A stretch of DNA of 14,708 bases from Sulfuricurvum sp. (lineage in GTDB: Bacteria > Campylobacterota > Campylobacteria > Campylobacterales > Sulfurimonadaceae), in the NCBI GenBank assembly GCA_022729835.1, contig DZBC01000023.1, positions 1 through 14,708 of the forward strand. The letters are read 5' to 3'. Under the pieces are notes generated by a model. The model did no database searches. It had not been told where the DNA came from and saw only the letters and a list, made by a program, of their open reading frames with translations. Made by a program: the position numbers and the translations under genes. Below are positions 7,791-13,482 of the stretch, piece after piece (within the stretch, counting starts at the first letter, position 1; the number at the start of each line of letters is the position of its first letter).

Positions 7791-9458
7791 TCACAAAATC
7801 ACCCGCTCAAACTCCTCTAGCGTCGTCGATCCTTCGACGATGAGGCGGAACATATCGTCTTTGAGGGTGCGCATCCCCCCAGCGGTGACGTAGTTGAGGA
7901 TGGCAACACTGCTTGCCTCTTCAAAAATCATTGTTTTGACCGTTTCATCCACCTCAAAGAGCTCCGTAATCGCCTGTCTTCCGTGGTAGCCTGTGTTGTT
8001 GCAGTGTGCGCAACCCGTTGCTTCATACAGCTCATAGCGCTCCTGTGTCACCTGCGACGCGCTGATGCCGTACGCCAAAAGCGCATCGCGCGAATAGCTG
8101 CGGCTCTGTTTGCAGATGGGGCAGAGTCGGCGCACCAGCCGCTGCGCGATCACCGCGAGCATCCCCTCAGAGAGCAAAAACGAAGGCACCTTAAGCCCGC
8201 GTAGCCGCACGAGTGCGCCGATGGCGTCGTTGGTGTGGACGGTGGAGAGCACCAGATGGCCCGTGATGGAGGCTTCCATGGCGATCTGCGCCGTGTCGAT
8301 ATCGCGGATTTCGCCCACCAAAATAATGTCGGGGTCTTGGCGCATAAAGGCGCGGATCGCCTTGTCGTAGGTGTAGCCCGCTTTGGGGTTGTACTGGGTC
8401 TGGTTCACAAAGGGGATGCGGTACTCGATGGGGTTTTCGATGGTGAGGATGTTCTTTTGCAGTCGGTTCATTTCGCGCAATATCGCATAGAGCGTCGTGG
8501 TCTTGCCGCTGCCGGTGGGGCCGCTGAGGAGTATCACGCCGTAGGGCTTTTTGGCCAGACGTTTGAGCCGCTCTTTGATCTCATTAGCAAGGCCGAGCTG
8601 TTCGAGCTGAAAAAGCTCCTTGGTGTTGGTGAGAATCCGTATCACGACACTCTCGCCCGTGTCGGTAGGCATGGTAGAGATACGCATATCGTAGTCGCGC
8701 CCCTCGTAAGAGAGGGACATAGAGCCGTCTTGAGCGATGCGTCTTTGGGCAATGTCCATATCGCTCATGATCTTTATGCGCGATACCACCTGATCGCGGA
8801 TGCCGACTGGTAGTGTGACGTAGTGTTGCAACACGCCATCGAGCCGCAAAAAAAGGTGTACCGCGTCCTCTTCTGGCGCTAGGTGAATGTCTGAAGCACC
8901 CATATCGATGGCTGTATGGATGAGCGTATCCACCAGTGCCACAATCGGCACCTCATCAGGGCGCGAGACCATGGCATGAAGGGTGCCCTTTTGGGATAGA
9001 TAAGGGCGCTCGTAATAGTGCTTAAGAGCTTCGGCGATCTGGTTGGTCTGCGCATAGGCCGGATGAATCTGACGCATCGCAAAACGCTCAAGCACCTGTA
9101 ATGAACGCATCGAGTGGGTGCTCTCTACCGCGACTGTCAAACTGTTTTTGTCGCACTTGAAAGGGACTACGCGGTGTTTGAGCGCAATCTCTTTGGGCAG
9201 TAGGGCCAACGCCTCAGCGGATGGGGGTGTCACGCTGAGATCGACAAAAGGGATGTTCTTCTCCCTAGACTCCGCCACCATGCGGTCATATTCAGTGATG
9301 AACCCATAAGCGATTAGGGTCTCATCCACGCTCCTGCCGGTTACTAAATGTACATCACAAGCCAGCTCCTGCATCTCTCGGGTGATCATTCGGTTGTCGA
9401 AATAGTATTCGGCGCGTTTACGGCTCTGGGGAGATAGGTCGTTTTTTGTGGCTTCCAA
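7791..9458 (-). CDS. GspE/PilB-family secretion or pilus assembly ATPase
   Basis: This is a 555-residue hexameric ATPase of the type II secretion / type IV pilus family, which drives assembly of a (pseudo)pilus from the cytoplasmic side. An N-terminal MshEN-like region is at about 1-150. The ATPase core has Walker A GPTGSGKT (313-320), the Asp box around ENPIEYRIP (341-349), Walker B IILVGEIRD (378-386) and the His box HLVLSTVHTND (401-411). A zinc site is formed by C446, C449, C483 and C486. The length is normal for GspE or PilB, and sequence alone does not decide between them. No other pilus or secretion gene is adjacent. The start is TTG at 9456-9458, the only start codon before the in-frame stop upstream; AAAGAG lies six bases before it, and the internal ATG at 9389 has no visible ribosome binding site. 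Confidence 0.93.
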   Translation of the reverse strand: MEATKNDLSPQSRKRAEYYFDNRMITREMQELACDVHLVTGRSVDETLIAYGFITEYDRMVAESREKNIPFVDLSVTPPSAEALALLPKEIALKHRVVPFKCDKNSLTVAVESTHSMRSLQVLERFAMRQIHPAYAQTNQIAEALKHYYERPYLSQKGTLHAMVSRPDEVPIVALVDTLIHTAIDMGASDIHLAPEEDAVHLFLRLDGVLQHYVTLPVGIRDQVVSRIKIMSDMDIAQRRIAQDGSMSLSYEGRDYDMRISTMPTDTGESVVIRILTNTKELFQLEQLGLANEIKERLKRLAKKPYGVILLSGPTGSGKTTTLYAILREMNRLQKNILTIENPIEYRIPFVNQTQYNPKAGYTYDKAIRAFMRQDPDIILVGEIRDIDTAQIAMEASITGHLVLSTVHTNDAIGALVRLRGLKVPSFLLSEGMLAVIAQRLVRRLCPICKQSRSYSRDALLAYGISASQVTQERYELYEATGCAHCNNTGYHGRQAITELFEVDETVKTMIFEEASSVAILNYVTAGGMRTLKDDMFRLIVEGSTTLEEFERVIL

Positions 9459-9496
9459 GCGGCGCTCTTTCGGGGGAGTTTAGATCTTTGGCGCAG

Positions 9497-9505
9497 AGTA
9501 TAGCA
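9497..9505 (-). promoter_or_regulatory. Candidate extended -10 promoter for the secretion ATPase gene
   Basis: On the minus strand the sequence TGCTATACT is an extended -10 element (TGN plus TATACT). It would start transcription around 9490, giving a leader of about 30 bases before the TTG start. No -35 box is clear, which is normal for Campylobacterota sigma-70 promoters. Just upstream, at 9510-9525, is a perfect hairpin-forming repeat (GCTCTT, four bases, AAGAGC). Confidence 0.4.
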
Positions 9506-9552
9506 TAGGGCTCTTTTTTAAGAGCGTAGCGTGGCAATCTTGTTCAAGTTTT

Positions 9553-9570
9553 GTAAAAAGTCTATTTTAC
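9553..9570 (-). terminator. Weak stem-loop downstream of clpX
   Basis: On the minus strand, about 19 bases after the clpX stop, GTAAAA and TTTTAC pair around a six-base loop. The stem is AT-rich and is followed by AAAAC rather than a run of T, so it is a poor intrinsic terminator. It is listed because it is one of two simple stem-loops in the gap after clpX. Confidence 0.2.
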
Positions 9571-9588
9571 GCTAAAGCGAGGCGGCCC

Positions 9589-10806
9589 TCACCCCTGCGC
9601 GCTCTGCTCGCTTTTGTACATGTAAATTGGTTCGTTGTGTTCACCTTCTTCGACAAACGCTTCGGTGATGATGACGCGCTCAAGGCCTGTTTTGCTTGGG
9701 CAGGTGTATTGCAGCGGTAACATCGTCTCTTCGATAATGCCGCGAAGGCCGCGTGCGCCTACGCCTTTGTCGATGGCCCGCTGCGCGATGGCTTCGAGTG
9801 CACCCTCTTCAAACTCCAGAGCGATACCGTCCATCTCAAAAAGTGCCTGAAACTGCTTGATCAGCGCGTTATCAGGCTCACACAAAATTTGTTTCATTTG
9901 TGCCTTGTCCAGCTCACGCAGTTGGGCGATGACCGGGATACGCCCGATAAATTCGGGGATCATGCCGTACTGGATTAATGCTTTTTGATCCACTTTGAAG
10001 GGTTTGTCGTCGCTCTTGGCGGCGCTTTTGTTGAAGCCGACCTTGTTGGATTTTTTGGTGTGCCGATCAGGCACCAGCCCCACAAAAGCGCCGCCGCAGA
10101 CGAAGAGCACGTGGGCGGTGTTAAACAGCACCGTTTCAGTGGTGGAGTTTTTGCGGCTCCCCTTGACCGGCACGTAGACCTCTGCGCCTTCTAGCATCTT
10201 GAGTAGTCCTTGCTGCACCCCTTCGCCTGAGACGTCGCGCCCCATCGTGGCGCTCTCGCTTTTACGTGCGATCTTATCGATCTCATCGATATAGACAATG
10301 CCACGCTGGGCGAGTTCGATATCGTAGTTTGCAGCCGCGAGCAACCTAGAGAGGATGCTCTCGACATCCTCACCCACATAGCCCGCTTCGGTGAGCGCCG
10401 TCGCATCGGCAATGGCAAACGGGACGTTCATAATGCGGGCTAACGACTTGGCTAACAGCGTTTTACCGCTGCCCGTAGGCCCAAGAAGGAGAATATTGGA
10501 CTTCTCCAGCTCCACGTTGTTATAGATCGGGTTTTCGATCCGTTTGTAGTGGTTATAGAGCGCTACCGCCATCACCTTTTTGGCCTCTTCTTGGCCGATG
10601 ATGTATTTATCTAAAAAGGCGACGATCTTTTCGGGTTTGGGGAGCTGTTGCTGCATGGATGTATGCTGCTCGAAGCGCACCTCTTTTTGGAGGATGTTGT
10701 TACATGTAGCGACACATTCGTTACAAATGTGGGTCTTCTCCGAGCTAAAGATCTTCTTGACCTCAGACTGTTTGCGTCCGCAGAAAGAACAGGTTTTTTC
10801 GCTCAT
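9589..10806 (-). CDS. clpX: ClpX, ATP-dependent unfoldase subunit of the ClpXP protease
   Basis: This is a 405-residue AAA+ unfoldase that feeds proteins into ClpP. The N-terminal zinc finger has C6, C9, C28 and C31. The AAA+ core has Walker A GPTGSGKT (109-116), pore loop GYVG (142-145), Walker B VYIDEID (171-177), Arg finger region EFIGRIP (285-291) and sensor 2 GARGLRG (350-356). Two contact loops depart from the usual form. The pore-entry loop, RKH in most ClpX, reads RKN (218-220) within a divergent stretch GSRKNSTTETVLFN. The ClpP-docking loop, usually IGF, reads VGF (256-258). The ATG overlaps the clpP stop by four bases (ATGA), with AAAGGA upstream, so translation is coupled to clpP. 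It is the last gene of a unit that starts with nif-type genes, so it may be a nif-dedicated paralogue and not the housekeeping clpX. That is an inference. Confidence 0.96.
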   Translation of the reverse strand: MSEKTCSFCGRKQSEVKKIFSSEKTHICNECVATCNNILQKEVRFEQHTSMQQQLPKPEKIVAFLDKYIIGQEEAKKVMAVALYNHYKRIENPIYNNVELEKSNILLLGPTGSGKTLLAKSLARIMNVPFAIADATALTEAGYVGEDVESILSRLLAAANYDIELAQRGIVYIDEIDKIARKSESATMGRDVSGEGVQQGLLKMLEGAEVYVPVKGSRKNSTTETVLFNTAHVLFVCGGAFVGLVPDRHTKKSNKVGFNKSAAKSDDKPFKVDQKALIQYGMIPEFIGRIPVIAQLRELDKAQMKQILCEPDNALIKQFQALFEMDGIALEFEEGALEAIAQRAIDKGVGARGLRGIIEETMLPLQYTCPSKTGLERVIITEAFVEEGEHNEPIYMYKSEQSAQG

Positions 10807-11399
10807 GACTTATCCTTTGAGAGTGAGGTAAGGATGGTGTCGGCCAGACCGAACTTCACCGCCGCTTCGGCTTCGAAGTAGTTGTCGCGGTCGCTCTCCT
10901 TCTCAATGGTCTTGACACTTTGCCCTGTCGCATCGGCAAGGATGGCGTAGAGCCGTTTTTTAAGATTCAGAATGTGCCGCGCCGCAATCTCGATGTCGCT
11001 CGCCTGTCCCGACGCACCGCCGAGCGGCTGATGGATCATCACTTCGGCGTTGGGCAAAATATAGCGATGCCCTCTCTCGCCGCAGGTAAAGAGCACCGCC
11101 GCCATCGACGCGACCATCCCCATGGCGTAGGTATGCACGGGTGCTTTGATGAGGTTCATGGTATCGAGGATTGCCAGCCCCGCCATCACCGATCCGCCCG
11201 GAGAGCTGATGTACATGTGAATCGGCTCTTCAGAATCGAGCGCTTCAAGATAGAGCAGTTGAGAGACGATGACCCCCATCATATGATCGTCAATCGCTTC
11301 GGTAATGACGATAACGCGGTCGCCTAAAAGCTTGGAAAAGAGGTCAAAATAGCGCTCGCCGCGCGGGGAGAGGTCTTTGACGGTCGGAATATAAGGCAT
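10803..11399 (-). CDS. clpP: ClpP, serine protease subunit of the ClpXP protease
   Basis: This is a 198-residue peptidase that forms the double-ring proteolytic chamber used by ClpX. The catalytic triad is visible: S98 in MVASMAA, H123 in MIHQPLGG and D172 in SDRDNYF. The family signature ISSPGGSV is at 64-71. Length and motifs are normal, and the family does not need the long propeptide found in E. coli. AAAGGAG precedes the ATG by seven bases. The gene starts ten bases after the SIR2-like gene stop and overlaps clpX by four bases, so all are probably on one mRNA. Housekeeping clpP in many Campylobacterota is not next to clpX (my recollection), which makes this pairing with nif-type genes worth noting. 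Confidence 0.97.
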   Translation of the reverse strand: MPYIPTVKDLSPRGERYFDLFSKLLGDRVIVITEAIDDHMMGVIVSQLLYLEALDSEEPIHMYISSPGGSVMAGLAILDTMNLIKAPVHTYAMGMVASMAAVLFTCGERGHRYILPNAEVMIHQPLGGASGQASDIEIAARHILNLKKRLYAILADATGQSVKTIEKESDRDNYFEAEAAVKFGLADTILTSLSKDKS

Positions 11400-11409
11400 C
11401 TAAACTCCT

Positions 11410-12231
11410 TTAGATAAAGGCTTCGATGAAGGCGCCAAGGCTCATCGGAACCACTTCGAGGTTGTGTTTGTCGATAAATTTTTTCTCTTTTTTGGTCAGC
11501 TCGGCGTCCGTTATGACGTAGCCGCCCTCCAGATCGAGCGTGAGCTCATTGGCCACCATACGGTCGGTGTCGCGGTCAAAGGAGGTGCCCAAGAAGAGGT
11601 ATTTTTTGGCTTTTCGGTAGCTTTTGAGCGTCGGCGGTACGGCAAAGCCGCCCATCGCCTCGGTGAGCCAATCCACATAATCGGCATCAGAGATGATGAA
11701 ATGCGGCTCAGGCAGGGGCGAACCCATCGGCTTAAAGATGATCGTTTTGGCCTCACCCAGCGCCTCCTCTTCGACCTGAAAATACTTCTTGTTTTCGACA
11801 TCCCATTCAAAAATGTCGTAGCGCTCCACACTCCCCAGCAGCCGCGCCTTGCCCACGATCACACAGTGCGGCGCGAAGGCATAAAGCTCTTGAAGCTTCG
11901 TGTCGCGGTTGGTATCGACGATGTAGCGCGGGGTCATGTTGACGATGGCCTTGTGCAGCGGCGTCGGGTCGAAGGGTTTGGTGTAGATGTGGTTGATGAG
12001 CTGGCGGATATAGTCCACCCCTCGGCGCTGTTCCAGATGCATCGCGGCGCGCGAATACTCAAACATCAGCCGCTGGCTCATCGGCCGTCCGCCGTTCATC
12101 ATCAGTATGAGCGAGTCGGAGTCATGGGGCATCGCCTCATTCTCCTTGGTCATAACGCCCTCAAAAATACCGAGACCAAAATAAGGTACCGTGCTTTGGT
12201 TGCGGATCTCCGCTTTGATTCTATCTATCAT
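11410..12231 (-). CDS. SIR2-like protein in a nif-associated operon
   Basis: This is a 273-residue protein that looks like the SIR2-like (SIR2_2) fold, which binds NAD in relatives. The segment LHKAIVNMTPRYIVDTNRD (92-110) matches the typical L..I..L.P..IVTTNYD pattern. PYFGLGIFEG (16-25) could be a weak form of the GAG.S nucleotide-binding motif, and YLFLGTSFDRD (211-221) matches the conserved later strand. I do not see the catalytic His context of true sirtuin deacetylases, so a binding or NADase role is as likely as deacylation. The start is chosen at 12231. The ATG at 12240 directly abuts AAAGG with no spacing, whereas the same AAAGG is nine bases from the ATG at 12231. It lies between the peroxiredoxin-like gene and clpP on the same strand. 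Confidence 0.7.
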   Translation of the reverse strand: MIDRIKAEIRNQSTVPYFGLGIFEGVMTKENEAMPHDSDSLILMMNGGRPMSQRLMFEYSRAAMHLEQRRGVDYIRQLINHIYTKPFDPTPLHKAIVNMTPRYIVDTNRDTKLQELYAFAPHCVIVGKARLLGSVERYDIFEWDVENKKYFQVEEEALGEAKTIIFKPMGSPLPEPHFIISDADYVDWLTEAMGGFAVPPTLKSYRKAKKYLFLGTSFDRDTDRMVANELTLDLEGGYVITDAELTKKEKKFIDKHNLEVVPMSLGAFIEAFI

Positions 12232-12274
12232 GCTTGCCATCCTTTGGACGGTTTATTGCATGATCTGTTCTAGC

Positions 12275-12286
12275 CTTACATGTAAG
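12275..12286. repeat. Palindrome CTTACATGTAAG, copy 3
   Basis: This perfect 12-base palindrome lies in the short gap between the peroxiredoxin-like gene (stop at 12292) and the SIR2-like gene. It is the widest intergenic gap in the five-gene unit, so it could modulate expression of the SIR2-like/clpPX half, or be only an iterated palindrome. Confidence 0.75.
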
Positions 12287-12291
12287 CCAGC

Positions 12292-12807
12292 TTAGTGACA
12301 CCCTTTGCCGGTGTAGCAGGTCTGCGCCGCGTAGATTTTGCGCGTGAGGGTATCGAGGTTGAAGGATTCTAGCAGATTGCTGGGGATCTCTTCATAAAAG
12401 ATCGCCCCGTCTTTGCTGATAACAAAGAGCGTTTTGGCGAGCTCATTAGCGCAGGGGCCGTCTTTGATGCGTACGCCGTACCAGTCGCCAAACTCCCCCT
12501 CGCCGTCAATCAGCACTTCAAAACCCTCAATATTCGGCAGTTCGTGCGACACATGGGCCACGATGAGCGCCGCTTCGAGCGGGTAATCGCCCCCTTTTGG
12601 CAGACTCTCGGCAATACGCTCTAACTCCTCCATAAAAGCCGCGTCCACAAACGCAGCGGTGATGAGTAGCTGGGTCTTACCGTTTTGTCCGCCCGCTTCA
12701 CGCAGGACTCCGTTGCTGCAAAAAAGCCGCACTTTTTGCGAAGCGTAGCCGACATCCAGCGGCGGCTCCTCTAGGTGCATCACGGTGGTGTTTAGGACAA
12801 TCTGCAT
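12292..12807 (-). CDS. Peroxiredoxin-like (Tpx-like) protein without a peroxidatic cysteine
   Basis: This 171-residue protein has a segment order like thiol peroxidases: a TQLLITAAFVDAAFMEEL segment (45-62) where Tpx has its catalytic PSLDTPVCDTE region, FGDWYGVRI (106-114), then LFVISKDGAIFYEEI (127-141). The peroxidatic Cys expected near residue 58 is absent. Instead there are C30, C119 and a short tail with C164 and C170 (CYTGKGC). The likeness is by eye and moderate. If real, this is a redox-fold protein that has lost peroxidase chemistry, perhaps using the C-terminal pair to bind metal or make a disulfide. The start at 12807 is set by AAAGGAG five bases upstream and by the loss of protein-like sequence before it. 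The next gene upstream ends 20 bases before it. The role in nitrogen fixation is unknown. Confidence 0.62.
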   Translation of the reverse strand: MQIVLNTTVMHLEEPPLDVGYASQKVRLFCSNGVLREAGGQNGKTQLLITAAFVDAAFMEELERIAESLPKGGDYPLEAALIVAHVSHELPNIEGFEVLIDGEGEFGDWYGVRIKDGPCANELAKTLFVISKDGAIFYEEIPSNLLESFNLDTLTRKIYAAQTCYTGKGCH

Positions 12808-12827
12808 TTTTACTCCTTTGGTATTTT

Positions 12828-13271
12828 CTAGCCGATGGCGACAATCATGTCGGGGCGCGCGGCGATTTTGGTGCCGATGAGAAAATGGCGGATCGCCTTG
12901 TCGATGGTGTTGCAAAACGGCGGAATACCAAAAAGTTTGATCCCCGCATGGCGCATCGCCCTTTTGGTGTTCTCACACGCGGTAGGGGCCAGCAGATAGC
13001 GACAGCCGCTGATCGCCTCAAGCAGTCCGTAATGCTCGATAAAATGGGCCGTATCCCCGCGCAGCTCCGCAGGACAGGAGGATTCATCCACCTTCAGGCT
13101 ACAGCGCATCGCACCTGATGCTTCTTGCCACGGATTCTCACTGAGAAAAAGTCGGCTATAGATGATGCTGCCCTCGTGCTCATGCACCGCATAGATCCCA
13201 AACTGCGGCGCGGTACAGGGGTTGTGTAGATACAGGGCACAGCATGCATCAAGCGGCAGGGCAAATTTCAT
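12828..13271 (-). CDS. NifX/NifB C-terminal-like FeMo-cofactor biosynthesis protein
   Basis: This 147-residue protein resembles the dinitrogenase iron-molybdenum cofactor family (NifX, NafY, C-terminal domain of NifB), which binds FeMo-co or its precursors. It starts MKFALPLD in the way typical of the family, and the later stretch YGLLEAISGCRYLLAPTAC (81-99) matches the family's second half, in which a residue pocket recognises cluster. It is cysteine-rich for its size: C10, C11, C19, C57, C66, C90, C99, C120. The start at 13271 has AAAGGAG upstream, and the extra 20 residues available upstream look non-coding. It is first in a minus-strand unit and divergent from nifB, which fits a role in cofactor assembly. 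Assigning it to nifX itself, or to a nifB-associated variant, is not possible by eye. Confidence 0.75.
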   Translation of the reverse strand: MKFALPLDACCALYLHNPCTAPQFGIYAVHEHEGSIIYSRLFLSENPWQEASGAMRCSLKVDESSCPAELRGDTAHFIEHYGLLEAISGCRYLLAPTACENTKRAMRHAGIKLFGIPPFCNTIDKAIRHFLIGTKIAARPDMIVAIG

Positions 13272-13299
13272 CACGGCTCTCCTTTTATTGTGTACACGG

Positions 13300-13320
13300 T
13301 TGCAAGAACCGTTCTTGTAA
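13300..13320. repeat. Inverted repeat upstream of the NifX-like gene
   Basis: The arms TTGCAAGAAC and GTTCTTGTAA surround one central base, with nine of ten positions complementary and the tenth a G/T wobble. It lies about 30 bases before the NifX-like start codon, so it could be an operator or a leader-RNA hairpin. A short GTGTACAC palindrome lies next to it at 13290-13297. Confidence 0.5.
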
Positions 13321-13354
13321 GAGCGTGTCACAGTACGCTTAGAACGCCGGATAT

Positions 13355-13366
13355 GACAATTTTGTC
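13355..13366. promoter_or_regulatory. Short inverted repeat upstream of the nifB promoter candidate
   Basis: GACAA and TTGTC are separated by two bases. It lies about 32 bases upstream of the sigma-54-like -24 element, a plausible place for an activator site. It does not match the NifA consensus TGT-N10-ACA. Confidence 0.25.
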
Positions 13367-13397
13367 GCCTTTAGTCTGCGCAACGCTCTAAACGCGC

Positions 13398-13413
13398 AGG
13401 AATGTGAAATGCA
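13398..13413 (+). promoter_or_regulatory. Candidate sigma-54 promoter of nifB
   Basis: GG at 13399-13400 and GC at 13411-13412 are separated by exactly ten bases, giving GGAAT-N7-GCA. This is close to the Campylobacterota form GGAAC-N5-TTGC and to the general TGGCAC-N5-TTGC. The mismatches are one in the -24 block and one in the -12 block. Predicted transcription start is near 13424, giving a leader of about 59 bases before the nifB ATG. nif promoters are classically sigma-54-dependent. No matching element was found for the minus-strand operon. Confidence 0.45.
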
Positions 13414-13463
13414 AAAGGCCGCTTAGACATGGTGTTTGCCGGATGAGGCAAGATCGAAAATCT

Positions 13464-13473
13464 TTACATGTAA
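13464..13473. promoter_or_regulatory. TTACATGTAA palindrome overlapping the nifB ribosome binding site, copy 4
   Basis: The palindrome ends at 13473, and the nifB ribosome binding site TAAGGAG occupies 13471-13477, so the last bases are shared. Occupation of the DNA, or folding of the RNA across this site, could affect nifB translation. It may also be chance placement of a genome-wide iterated palindrome. Confidence 0.55.
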
Positions 13474-13482
13474 GGAGTTCCT

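Noticed and set aside
8235..8813. Open frame of 192 codons on the plus strand
   Set aside because: It is antisense to the ATPase core motifs of the GspE/PilB-type gene, which are clearly the coding sense.
11464..12273. Open frame of 269 codons on the plus strand
   Set aside because: It lies antisense to the SIR2-like gene, is rich in His and Arg as shadow frames are, and has no ribosome binding site. The minus frame has family-like motifs.
13431..13440. Second sigma-54-like element TGGTGTTTGCC upstream of nifB
   Set aside because: The GG and GC are too close together for the required ten-base spacing.
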